Shown here in pieces: positions 41,217 through 49,538 of a stretch of 64,000 nucleotides of DNA; positions within the stretch are counted from its first letter, which is position 1; each line of letters opens with the position of its first letter. The DNA is taken from NCBI RefSeq assembly GCF_900112605.1, contig NZ_FOMJ01000004.1, positions 62,001-126,000 of the forward strand, written 5' to 3'. The translations under genes and the position numbers were made by a program. The DNA is from Thiohalospira halophila DSM 15071. Lineage in GTDB: Bacteria; Pseudomonadota; Gammaproteobacteria; Thiohalospirales; Thiohalospiraceae. The notes under the pieces were generated by a model. That model did not search any database. It saw only the letters and a list, made by a program, of their open reading frames with translations, and was not told the origin of the DNA.

Positions 41217-43417
41217 GGGTTCTCATCCTCCGTAGCGGCGGAGGGCATGCCGCCGTCCGCCGGCAGGGTGACCACCACGCAGGCCCCGCCGAGGGGCGAG
41301 CCCTCCATGTGGATGCGCCCGCCGTTCTCCTCCACCAGCTTCTTGGCAATGGCCAGCCCCAGCCCGGTCCCGCCCTCGCGGCTGGTGTGGTAGGGCTCGA
41401 ACACCGCTACCCGGTCCTCGGCAGGGACGCCGGGGCCGCTGTCCTGGATACGCAACTCGACCTGGCGACAGCGGTCGGTGTCACTCAGGCAGCGGGTGGT
41501 TACTGACAGCCGGCGCAACCCCTCGGCGGTCTCCAGCGCCGTGCGGGCGTTCTCCAGGAGGTTGGTCAGCACCCGGCGCAGACGGTCGGGGTCGGCGTGG
41601 ACCCGGGGCCGACCGGGGTCGAGGTTGACCAGGACCTGGATCTCGCCGCCGCGGAAGAGCTCCAGGACCTCCCGGACCAGCTCGTTGAGATCCAGGGCCT
41701 GCGGGGCCAGCGGCGGCGTGCGGGCGTAGTCGGCGAAGGCGCGGACCATCTCCTCCAGCCCCTCCACCTGATGGATGATGGTACTGGCCGAGCGCTCCAC
41801 CAGTTCCGCCTGGGGCCCCTCGGCGCACTTCATCCGCAGCCGGTCGGCGGCCAGCCGGATGGGGGTGAGGGGATTCTTGATCTCGTGGGCCAGGCGGCGG
41901 GCCACCTCGCCCCAGGCCGCCTCCTTCTGGGCCTGGACCAGGGCGGTGACGTCGTCGAAGACCAGGATGTGGCCGGGGGTTTCCGTGGGCGCCGGCAGCC
42001 GGCTGCCGTGGAGGGTGAGGATGCGCCGGCCCCGCGGCGTGAACAGCGTGACCGCGTCCGACCACTCGTCCCGGTCGCCGGCGAGGATGGCCGCCAGCCG
42101 TTCGGCCAGCGGCTCCAGATGGGGATGGCGGCCGGCGATGGCGGTGATGGTCTGCCCCCGGGCGGGGCGGAGGGCGGTCTCCAGCAGGTTGGTGGCGGCC
42201 CGGTTGGCGGTGAGCAGCCGGCCCTCGCGATCCAGGGTGATGACGCCGGAGGAGAGCCGCCCGAGGACCGCCTCCAGGTAGGCGCGCTCGGTCTCCGCCC
42301 GCCGCTGGCTGCGCCGGGCGCTGTCCCGGGACTCCGCTACCCGGTGGGTCATCTCGTTGAAGGACTCCACCAGGCCGGCGATCTCGTCGCCGTGGCGGGG
42401 GATGGGCAGCTGCTTGGTGTAGTCCCCGGCGGCTACCGCGCGCGTCCCCGCGGCCAGGTCGCGAATGGGGGCCACCAGCCGCCGCGCCAGCAGCAGGGCC
42501 GCCCAGAGGGCGGCCAGCCCCGCCAGGAGGACCACCAGGGTCAGGGTCGTGACGAAGCTGGTGCGCAGGGGCTCCCGCAGGAAGGTCGCCCCGCGGTAGT
42601 GGCGCCACGCCGTCTGGACCCGGTCGGCCAGCTCCCCCAGACGGCCGGAGAGGGGGAAGAGCGCCTGGAGGACCTCCTCCCCCGGACCCGGCAGTGCGTG
42701 GACCAGCCGGACCTGCAGACCCCCGCCACTGCGCGGCTCCAGCGCCAGGTAGGGGATCCCCGCGCGGGCCTGGGCGGCCGCACCCCGGGGGATCGGTTCC
42801 GGGTAGAGGCCGTCCCGCGCGGGCAGGGCGACAGCGGCCAGGCGGCCGTCCCCGGCGAGCAGGGAGAGCTCCCGCGCGCGCATGCGGCGGCGCAGTTCAT
42901 CCAGGCGCTGGGCGCGCCGGGCGCCGGGGGTCAGGGCCAGGATCCGTGCGGCGCGGTTGCCGGCACGCAGATGGCGCGCGGTGCGGGCGGTGAGCGCCGC
43001 GCGGGAGACGTCCAGCGCCTCCTCGAGGGCGGTATCCACCCGCGGCTCCATCCAGCTGCCCAGGGCGCGGTCGATGAATCCCAAGGAGAAGAAGAAGACC
43101 ACCACCACCGGGGTAACCGCCAGCAGGCCCAGCAGGGCAGCCAGGCGCAGGGTGAGCCGGGAGCCGGGCTCGCCCCGGCGGACGTGGAGTACCAGTCGGG
43201 TCGCACCGGCGGTCAGTACCGCCAGCAGGACCACCGCGGCCAGGGCGTTGACCGCCAGTAGCAGGGCGCTGAGCCGATCCGGGTGGGCGCCCTCCCCGGT
43301 GTGCCGGGCGACCAGCAGCAGCGCCCCCAGGGAGAGGAGCAGGGCGAGCGCGATGATCAGCGGCGGCGAGAGGAGCCGCCGCAGCGGGGTCAGGTCCCGA
43401 TGGGCCAGTGATACCAT
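41213..43417 (-). CDS. ntrY: NtrY-type membrane sensor histidine kinase
   Basis: The 734-residue kinase starts at ATG 43417; an upstream open stretch of about 300 bases overlaps the DUF4390 gene and is not used. Order: three N-terminal membrane helices, an external domain of roughly 160 residues, a fourth helix, HAMP (PIRDLAAGTRAVAAGDYTKQ), a PAS domain (VITLDREGRLLTANRAATN), the phospho-accepting H511 in RRLAHEIKNPLTPI, and the ATPase with N-box LLENAR, DSGPGVP and GTGLGLAI. Its stop overlaps ntrX by 4 bases. Signal sensed: unknown, nitrogen or redox in relatives. Confidence 0.9.
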   Translation of the reverse strand: MVSLAHRDLTPLRRLLSPPLIIALALLLSLGALLLVARHTGEGAHPDRLSALLLAVNALAAVVLLAVLTAGATRLVLHVRRGEPGSRLTLRLAALLGLLAVTPVVVVFFFSLGFIDRALGSWMEPRVDTALEEALDVSRAALTARTARHLRAGNRAARILALTPGARRAQRLDELRRRMRARELSLLAGDGRLAAVALPARDGLYPEPIPRGAAAQARAGIPYLALEPRSGGGLQVRLVHALPGPGEEVLQALFPLSGRLGELADRVQTAWRHYRGATFLREPLRTSFVTTLTLVVLLAGLAALWAALLLARRLVAPIRDLAAGTRAVAAGDYTKQLPIPRHGDEIAGLVESFNEMTHRVAESRDSARRSQRRAETERAYLEAVLGRLSSGVITLDREGRLLTANRAATNLLETALRPARGQTITAIAGRHPHLEPLAERLAAILAGDRDEWSDAVTLFTPRGRRILTLHGSRLPAPTETPGHILVFDDVTALVQAQKEAAWGEVARRLAHEIKNPLTPIRLAADRLRMKCAEGPQAELVERSASTIIHQVEGLEEMVRAFADYARTPPLAPQALDLNELVREVLELFRGGEIQVLVNLDPGRPRVHADPDRLRRVLTNLLENARTALETAEGLRRLSVTTRCLSDTDRCRQVELRIQDSGPGVPAEDRVAVFEPYHTSREGGTGLGLAIAKKLVEENGGRIHMEGSPLGGACVVVTLPADGGMPSAATEDENP

Positions 43418-43959
43418 GGGCTCTCGATGCGCCAGTGGTCGGTGAACCAGTGGACCGGCTGCAGCAGCAGGGGGACCGAGGCCACGCCGAGCTGCACCCG
43501 GAGCCGGCCGTAGCAGGGGTCGCAGTCGGCCAGCAGGGCGTGGTCGAGGAGCGGAAGGCGCTGCAGGCGGCCCAGGGCGCGCAGGGCATCCTCCAGGTCG
43601 GCGTAGCTGCGCCGGATGCCGCTGTTGTGCGCCGTGGTGACCACCCGGCGCGTGAGGGGGTGATAGCGCAGGGTGTAGCGCTGGGTCAGCTCCGCCACGG
43701 CGCTGTCCGGCCACCAGCCGCGCTCCTGGTAGACCTCGATGGCGAGCCGCAGCTCCAGGCGGGCCCCGTTGTCCACGGCCTGGCGCATGGTCTTCGACGG
43801 GACCAGGTGGAGGTCCGCATCCAGCAGCCAGACGCCCCCCTCCAGTTCCGCGTGCGCCTCCTCGACCCCGACCAGGGGCTCGGCGAGCACGGCCGGGGGC
43901 GCCAGCGAGAGCAGCGCGGCCAGTAGCAGCCTACCCAGGGGTGTGTTCGATAACCGCAT
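43390..43959 (-). CDS. DUF4390 exported protein
   Basis: The 189-residue protein has a signal peptide ([19 protein letters not shown]) and a beta-rich mature part containing DADLHLVPSKTMRQAVDNG and RYTLRYHPLTRRVV. I assign it to DUF4390, which typically lies between rsmB and ntrY. ATG 43959 was chosen for the signal peptide. The gene overlaps the 3' end of rsmB by 29 bases and the 5' end of ntrY by 28, implying translational coupling and a possible role with the kinase's external domain (inference). Confidence 0.78.
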   Translation of the reverse strand: MRLSNTPLGRLLLAALLSLAPPAVLAEPLVGVEEAHAELEGGVWLLDADLHLVPSKTMRQAVDNGARLELRLAIEVYQERGWWPDSAVAELTQRYTLRYHPLTRRVVTTAHNSGIRRSYADLEDALRALGRLQRLPLLDHALLADCDPCYGRLRVQLGVASVPLLLQPVHWFTDHWRIESPWYHWPIGT

Positions 43960-45235
43960 AGTAGAACCCGTCCATGTCCGCCTCGCCGGGGCGGATGCGG
44001 CGCCCGGCCACCGCGGTTTCCCCCCAGGCGGCCGCCGGGGTTGCCTCCCGCGCCTCGGGATGGGCCGCCAGGAAGGCCGAGACGCGGTCGCTGTTCTCCT
44101 GGGTGAGCACCGAACAGGTGGCGTAGACCAGCCTGCCACCGGGACGGAGCAGGGGCCAGAGGCCGGCCAGGAGGGCCTCCTGGCGCGCGGCCAGAGTGGC
44201 GATGTCGGTCTCCCGGCGCAGGAGCTTGATGTCCGGGTGGCGGCGGATGACGCCGGTGCCGGAGCAGGGGGCGTCGATGAGGATGGTGTCGAAGGGGGTG
44301 CCGTCCCACCAGGCGCCCGGGTCGGCGCCGTCGCCCACGCGGGTCTCCGCGGTCAGGCCCAGCCGTGCCAGCCCCTCGGGGACGCGCTCCAGGCGCTCGG
44401 CGTGCTGGTCCAGCGCCAGTACTTCGGCCTCCGGGCAGCGCTCCAGCAGGTGGGCGGTCTTGCCGCCGGGGGCGGCGCAGGCATCCAGGATCCGCTGCCC
44501 GGGCTGCGGGTCCACCAGGTCGGCGGCGAGCTGGGGAGCGGCATCCTGGACCGAGAGGCGGCCCTCGGTGAAGCCGGGGAGATCGGTGACCTCCGCCGGC
44601 TCTGCCAGGACCAGGGCATCCGCGGCATGGGGATGCGGGCTGGTGGCGAAGCCGGCGGCGTCCAGCTCGGCGGCGCAGGTGTCACGGTCGGTGCGCCGGC
44701 GGTTCACCCGCAGGGTCATGGGCGCCGGGGTGTTGTTGGCGGCGATGACCGCCGCGGCCGCCTCCCCCCAGTCCCGGTTGAAGCGATCCAGCAGCCAGGC
44801 GGGGTGGAGGCTGGCGGCCTCGCGATCGGCGGCGGCCGCCGCCTCCAGCTCGCCCCGTTCGCGCTGGAAGCGGCGCAGGATGGCGTTGACCAGGCCCCGG
44901 CTGCGGGCCCGGCCCAGGGGCTTTACCGCCGCGACGGTGGCGCCCACGGCGGCGTGGTCGGGGATGCGCATGTGGGCGATCTGGTAGAGGCCGGCCAGAA
45001 GCAGGCCGTCCACGTCGGCCTCCTTGCGGCGCAGGGGTTTGTCCAGCAGCCGATCGCGGTAGAGGGCCAGCTCCGGGTAGTGGCGCAGGGCGCCGTAGGC
45101 GATGGCGCGGGCCAGGCCGCGGTCCCGGGGATCCGCCGGCAGGGCCTCGGGGGCCGCCAGGGCGTCGTCCAGGGAGCGGCCGTGGTGGATCACCGCGGCG
45201 ATGGCGCGGGCCGCTGCCGCCCGCGCATCCTTCAT
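43931..45235 (-). CDS. rsmB: 16S rRNA (cytosine967-C5)-methyltransferase RsmB
   Basis: The 434-residue enzyme has an N-terminal NusB-like RNA-binding domain ([23 protein letters not shown]) and a C-terminal SAM methyltransferase with [30 protein letters not shown] and [11 protein letters not shown]. The two cysteines of the last motifs are the release and nucleophile residues. Its ATG overlaps the fmt stop by 4 bases. Confidence 0.95.
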   Translation of the reverse strand: MKDARAAAARAIAAVIHHGRSLDDALAAPEALPADPRDRGLARAIAYGALRHYPELALYRDRLLDKPLRRKEADVDGLLLAGLYQIAHMRIPDHAAVGATVAAVKPLGRARSRGLVNAILRRFQRERGELEAAAAADREAASLHPAWLLDRFNRDWGEAAAAVIAANNTPAPMTLRVNRRRTDRDTCAAELDAAGFATSPHPHAADALVLAEPAEVTDLPGFTEGRLSVQDAAPQLAADLVDPQPGQRILDACAAPGGKTAHLLERCPEAEVLALDQHAERLERVPEGLARLGLTAETRVGDGADPGAWWDGTPFDTILIDAPCSGTGVIRRHPDIKLLRRETDIATLAARQEALLAGLWPLLRPGGRLVYATCSVLTQENSDRVSAFLAAHPEAREATPAAAWGETAVAGRRIRPGEADMDGFYYAVIEHTPG

Positions 45236-46176
45236 GAGGCCCCCAGGCGGCTGCCGTGGGGGACCAGCTCCCGCCGGCCGTTGAGGAAGTCGGCCGCGGC
45301 CATGGGTCGGGCGCCGGCGGCCTGGAGCCGGGTCAGGCGCAGCACGCCGTCGCCGGTGGCCACATCGATCCCCTCCGGGCCGACGGCGAGGACGGTCCCC
45401 GGTTCCGCCGTGGTCGCCTCGGCCACCGGCTCGGCGGCGTGGACCTTGAGGGAGGAGCCGTCGGTGGCGGTGGTCCGGGCCACCGGCCAGGGGTGGAAGG
45501 CGCGCACCAGCCGGTCCAGCTCGACGGCGGGGCGCTGCCAGTCCAGGGTCGCCTGGCCGGGGTCGATGCGCTCGGCGTAGGTGACCCCCGCCTCCGGCTG
45601 GGGCATCGCCGCCAGGCGGCCGGCGGCCAGGTCGTCCAGGTGGGTGCGCAGCAGTTCGGCGCCGGCGGCGGCCAGGCGGTCGTGGAGCTCGCCGCCGGTC
45701 TCCCGGGGGCCGATGGGCAGGACGGTCTCCGCCAGGACCGGGCCGGTGTCCAGGCCCGGGCCCATCTGCATGAGGTCCACCCCGGTCTCGCGGTCGCCGG
45801 CGAGGATGGCGCGCTGGATGGGGGCGGCCCCGCGCCAGCGCGGCAGGCGCGAGGCGTGGAGGTTCACCCAGCCCAGGGGCAGGAGTTCCAGCACCGCGCG
45901 CGGCAGGATCAGGCCGTAGGCGGCCACCACGCCGAGGTCGGCGCCCAGCTCGGCCAGTCGTTGCTGCTCGTCGGCATCGCGCAGGCTCTCGGGCTGGTGG
46001 ACCGGGAGCCCCGCCTCTTCGGCGCGGACCTTCACCGGCGGCGGTGTCGGCCGCCGGCCGCGGCCGGCGGGGCGATCCGGCTGGGTGTAGACCGCCACCA
46101 CCTCGTGGTCGCTGGCGAGCAGGGCGTCCAGGGCGGCGACGGCGAAGTCGGGGGTTCCGGCGAAGAGGATGCGCAT
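45232..46176 (-). CDS. fmt: Methionyl-tRNA formyltransferase
   Basis: Formylates initiator Met-tRNA. The 314-residue product begins [20 protein letters not shown]. It has the catalytic [20 protein letters not shown] and [15 protein letters not shown] segments plus the C-terminal OB-like domain. Three bases after def, the classical pairing: def removes what fmt adds. Confidence 0.97.
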   Translation of the reverse strand: MRILFAGTPDFAVAALDALLASDHEVVAVYTQPDRPAGRGRRPTPPPVKVRAEEAGLPVHQPESLRDADEQQRLAELGADLGVVAAYGLILPRAVLELLPLGWVNLHASRLPRWRGAAPIQRAILAGDRETGVDLMQMGPGLDTGPVLAETVLPIGPRETGGELHDRLAAAGAELLRTHLDDLAAGRLAAMPQPEAGVTYAERIDPGQATLDWQRPAVELDRLVRAFHPWPVARTTATDGSSLKVHAAEPVAEATTAEPGTVLAVGPEGIDVATGDGVLRLTRLQAAGARPMAAADFLNGRRELVPHGSRLGAS

Positions 46177-46179
46177 CGG

Positions 46180-46683
46180 CTAGAGCGTCTGCCGGGCGTG
46201 CTTCTCGAGCTTCTTGCGGATGCGGTTGCGCTTGAGTTCGGAGAGGTAGTCGACGAAGAGCTTCCCCTCCAGGTGGTCCATCTCGTGCTGGAGACAGACC
46301 GCCGTCAGCCCCTCCAGGTCCTCCTCCCGGGTCTGGCCGTCGCGATCCAGGGTGCGCACGCGCACGTGGTCGGCCCGCTCCACCTTCTCGTAGATCCCCG
46401 GTACGGAGAGGCAGCCCTCCTCCATGGTTTCGATACCGTCGCGCTGGATGATCTCGGGATTGATGAAGGCCTTCGGGTCATCCCGGCTCTCGGAGGTATC
46501 GATGACCAGGACCCGCTTGTGGACATCCACCTGGGTGGCCGCCAGGCCGATCCCGGGGGCCTCGTACATGGTCTCGAAGAGGTCGTCGATGAGCTGGCGG
46601 ATGGCGTCATCCACCTCCGTCACGGGTTCAGCGACCGTGCGCAGGCGGGGATCGGGGAAGTGGAGTACGGGTAACAGGGCCAT
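46180..46683 (-). CDS. def: Peptide deformylase
   Basis: Metalloenzyme removing the N-formyl group from nascent proteins. The 167-residue product has all three motifs: [16 protein letters not shown] (metal Cys) and HEMDHLEG (two metal His and the catalytic Glu). ATG 46683 was chosen over one 21 bases upstream because [14 protein letters not shown] is the usual N terminus. First gene of the leftward def-fmt-rsmB-DUF4390-ntrYX-trkAH run; divergent from the LysM gene. Confidence 0.96.
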   Translation of the reverse strand: MALLPVLHFPDPRLRTVAEPVTEVDDAIRQLIDDLFETMYEAPGIGLAATQVDVHKRVLVIDTSESRDDPKAFINPEIIQRDGIETMEEGCLSVPGIYEKVERADHVRVRTLDRDGQTREEDLEGLTAVCLQHEMDHLEGKLFVDYLSELKRNRIRKKLEKHARQTL

Positions 46684-46708
46684 GAGTGCGTTGCGTTGAG
46701 CCACCGGG

Positions 46709-46739
46709 TTGCGATATGAGTATTGGTCCCGATCATACT
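46709..46739 (+). promoter_or_regulatory. Possible promoter of lysM-dprA-smg
   Basis: TTGCGA (46709-46714) and CATACT (46734-46739), separated by 19 bases, in the 102-base divergent gap between def and the LysM gene. The spacer is long, so this is only a reasonable guess. Confidence 0.3.
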
Positions 46740-46785
46740 GGATTCAAGCCAACCGCGGCCACTGCCGCGGGGTCACGGAGGACCC

Positions 46786-47859
46786 ATGGCGCCCCTTTCT
46801 ACCCCCCTTCTCGGCCTGCTGGCCGCCCTTCTGCTGACTGCCTGCGGCCACACGCCGCCCGACCCGGACGCCGGAGCCGACCCCGAGCCGTCGACGGACG
46901 TCACCGGGAAGAGTTCGCCGCGACCGGCGGCCGATGCGCCCCGGCGCTATACCGTTCGTCGGGGCGACACCCTCTGGGACATCGCCAGCCGCTTCTTCGA
47001 GGATCCCTGGCGCTGGCCCGGGATCTGGGCGAAGAACGAGCAGGTCGCCAACCCCCACCTCATCTTTCCCGGGGATACGCTGGTCCTGCGCGACGGCCAG
47101 CTGGCGATCGAGCGCGGACTGCCGGTGACCCGGCTCTCGCCTCGCGTGCGAGAGGAGCCGCTGCCGGCGGCCATCCCGGCGGTGGACCCCGACCGCCTCG
47201 AGCCCTTCCTCCGCCACGCCCGCCTGGTGCGCCCGGACGAGTGGGCCCGTGCCCCCCGGGTCGTGGCCACGGAGGGCGAGCGGCTCATGGTCGGGACGCC
47301 GGGCCAGCGGGTCTTCGTCCGCGGCGGGACGCCGGCCGGTCGCCTCCGTCTGGCCGCACGCGGCCAGGCGGTGACCCATCCGGGGAGCGACCGGACCCTG
47401 GCCCACTGGCTCCAGCCGGTGGCGGAGGGCCGGCGGGTAGCCGACGGCGATCCGGCCACCGTGCGCCTGAACCGGGTCCGGCGCCCGGTGCGGGGTGGCG
47501 AGCGGGTGCTGGCGGTCACCGAGCCGGAGCCCCCACGCCGTCTGCGCGCTGCCCCGGCCGGCGCCGATTTTACGGTGGTCGCCATTCCGGGCCGGCTGGC
47601 CCACGCGGGGACTCACGATACGGTGGTTCTCCACGGCGAGGGGGCGCGTCGAGGTTCGATCTACCGCCTCCGCCGCGAGGGCGGAACGACGCGGGACCCG
47701 GAGAGTGGCGAGGAGGTGGTGCTGCCCGGGCGTTCCATCGCCTGGGCGGTGGTCTACCGGACCGACGAGGACCTCGCCCTGGCCCTGCTGGTCCGGGCCG
47801 AGGAGGCGGTGGTCGCCGGCGATCGCGCGGTGGCCCCCGCACGGGGCGCGGACTCATGA
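46786..47859 (+). CDS. LysM-domain lipoprotein
   Basis: The 357-residue protein has a lipoprotein signal with lipobox LTAC near residue 18, a proline/aspartate-rich linker, and one LysM peptidoglycan-binding motif (YTVRRGDTLWDIASRFF ... NPHLIFPGDTLVL, about residues 54-100). The remaining 250 residues are a beta-rich domain of unknown role. Orthologs sit beside dprA and opposite def-fmt in many gammaproteobacteria. ATG 46786 lies behind CACGGAGG. An earlier in-frame start would put extra sequence before the signal. Confidence 0.87.
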   Translation: MAPLSTPLLGLLAALLLTACGHTPPDPDAGADPEPSTDVTGKSSPRPAADAPRRYTVRRGDTLWDIASRFFEDPWRWPGIWAKNEQVANPHLIFPGDTLVLRDGQLAIERGLPVTRLSPRVREEPLPAAIPAVDPDRLEPFLRHARLVRPDEWARAPRVVATEGERLMVGTPGQRVFVRGGTPAGRLRLAARGQAVTHPGSDRTLAHWLQPVAEGRRVADGDPATVRLNRVRRPVRGGERVLAVTEPEPPRRLRAAPAGADFTVVAIPGRLAHAGTHDTVVLHGEGARRGSIYRLRREGGTTRDPESGEEVVLPGRSIAWAVVYRTDEDLALALLVRAEEAVVAGDRAVAPARGADS

Positions 47860-48980
47860 ACGCCGGGGCCTGGCTGGAACTGGCCCTGCGCCCGGCGGCC
47901 GGGCCCGGCACGGTGATGGCGATGGTACGGGAGCTGGGCTCGCCGACGGCGGCGGCCGGGGCCGATATCCCCACCCTCATGGAGGCCGGTCTCTCCCGGC
48001 ACCGGGCCCAGCGCTTCGTGGAGCCGGTCCCCCTGGAGCTGCGCCAGCGGACGGAGGCGTGGCTGGAGCGCTCCGACCACCTCGTGGTGACCCCGGCGGA
48101 CGATGTCTATCCCCCGGCCCTGCTTCAGACCACCGACCCGCCCCTGGCGCTCTTCGTCGTCGGCGACCCCGATTATCTCGCCTGGCCCGGGGTGGCCGTC
48201 GTGGGCAGTCGCCGTCCCTCGCCGTCGGGGCGGGAGCTGGCCGAGGAACTCGGCCGGGAGCTGGCCCGGGCGGGGCTGGTGGTGGTCTCCGGCCTGGCCC
48301 TGGGGACCGACGGCGCCGCCCACCGCGGGGCCGTGGCCGCCGGCGGGCCCACCGTCGGCGTCCTGGGCTGCGGGCCCGATCGGATCTACCCCCGCCGCAA
48401 TGTCGAGCTGGCGGAGGCGGTGGCCGGCGCCGGGGCGGTGATCACCGAATTCCCGCCCGGGACCGGGGTGGCGCGGGGCCACTTTCCCCGGCGCAATCGC
48501 ATCATCGCCGGCATGACCCTGGGCACCACGGTGGTGGAGGCGGCGACTCGCAGCGGCTCGCTCATCACCGCCCGCCTGGCGGCGGAGGCCGGCCGCGAGG
48601 TGCTGGCGGTCCCCGGGCCGGTGCGCAGCCCCACCAGCCGCGGCTGCCACCGCCTCATCCGCGAGGGGGCCCGGCTGGTGGAGGGGGTGGAGGACATCCT
48701 GGAGGAGGTCGCCCCGGGGGTGGCGGCCGCGCGGCCGACCAGCGGGGCTGCCGAGCCGACGAGCGCCGCCGAGGCCGAACCGGAGGGGCTGGAGCCGGAG
48801 GCCCGGAAGTTGCTGGGCTGCCTCGGTTTCGAGCCGGAATCGGTGGATAACCTCGTGGAACGGTCCGGTTTGACGGCCGATACGGTTTCCGCCATGCTAA
48901 TTCGACTTGAACTCCAGGGCGTGGTGGAGTCGGCCCCTGGCGGGCGCTTCAGCCGCGTCGCCACCGGTGCGAGGCCATGA
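47856..48980 (+). CDS. dprA: DNA-processing protein DprA (Smf)
   Basis: Loads RecA on incoming single-stranded DNA during natural transformation. ATG 47856 overlaps the previous stop (ATGA) and gives 374 residues, the E. coli length. The Rossmann core is intact: VAVVGSRRPSPSG, VVSGLALGTDGAAHRGA, GPDRIYPRRN, FPRRNRIIAG and SGSLITARLA. A C-terminal winged-helix domain (DNLVERSGLTADTVSAMLIR) is present. With comM at 54848-56362 it suggests competence for DNA uptake. Confidence 0.95.
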   Translation: MNAGAWLELALRPAAGPGTVMAMVRELGSPTAAAGADIPTLMEAGLSRHRAQRFVEPVPLELRQRTEAWLERSDHLVVTPADDVYPPALLQTTDPPLALFVVGDPDYLAWPGVAVVGSRRPSPSGRELAEELGRELARAGLVVVSGLALGTDGAAHRGAVAAGGPTVGVLGCGPDRIYPRRNVELAEAVAGAGAVITEFPPGTGVARGHFPRRNRIIAGMTLGTTVVEAATRSGSLITARLAAEAGREVLAVPGPVRSPTSRGCHRLIREGARLVEGVEDILEEVAPGVAAARPTSGAAEPTSAAEAEPEGLEPEARKLLGCLGFEPESVDNLVERSGLTADTVSAMLIRLELQGVVESAPGGRFSRVATGARP

Positions 48981-49453
48981 AAGAGAACGTGCTTGACGTC
49001 CTCATGTATCTGTTCGAGAACTACCTCTACGACGAAGAGATGGAGGTGGAGCCGGACGAGGACTCCCTGCGCACCGAGCTCAGTGCCGCCGGTTTCCGGC
49101 GCGCCGAGATCGACAAGGCGCTCTCCTGGCTGGAGGGGCTGGTGGATCTCCAGGACAACCTGGGGGACCAGCCGCGCCACCAGAGCATCCGGCTGTTCAC
49201 CGAGGCGGAGTGCGAGAAGCTGGATACCGAGGCGCGCGGCTTCCTCCTCTACCTGGAGCAGGCCGGCGTCCTGGACCAGGCCTCCCGGGAGATGGTCATC
49301 GACCGGGTGATGGCGCTGGACGCGGGGGAGATCGATCTGGACCAGCTCAAGTGGGTGGTCCTCATGGTCCTGTTCAACCTCCCCGGCCAGGAGGCCGCCT
49401 TCGCCTGGATGGAGGACCTGGTCTTCAACGAGATGGCGGGCAGCCTCCACTAG
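48977..49453 (+). CDS. smg: Smg family protein (DUF494)
   Basis: The 158-residue acidic protein begins MKENVLDVLMYLFENYLYDE, typical of Smg. Its ATG overlaps the dprA stop. It is conserved between dprA and topA in many gammaproteobacteria. Function is not established; no catalytic motif is visible. Confidence 0.92.
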   Translation: MKENVLDVLMYLFENYLYDEEMEVEPDEDSLRTELSAAGFRRAEIDKALSWLEGLVDLQDNLGDQPRHQSIRLFTEAECEKLDTEARGFLLYLEQAGVLDQASREMVIDRVMALDAGEIDLDQLKWVVLMVLFNLPGQEAAFAWMEDLVFNEMAGSLH

Positions 49454-49498
49454 GAGTGCCGGCCGGCCTCGCAGGAACCCGTCGAGTTATCCAGACCC

Positions 49499-49526
49499 GC
49501 CCGCGCTCGCGCGGGCTTCGTTTTTT
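49499..49526 (+). terminator. Intrinsic terminator between smg and topA
   Basis: 7-bp GC stem (49499-49505 with 49510-49516), loop CTCG, then TTCG and six T. The T run ends only 12 bases before the topA ATG, leaving almost no room for a separate topA promoter. Confidence 0.75.
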
Positions 49527-49538
49527 CCGGGGTTGCCC

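Noticed and set aside
38256-41393. 1045-codon open frame opposite trkA and ntrX
   Set aside because: Antisense shadow rich in Gly, His, Asp and Val repeats; the minus-strand genes are certain.
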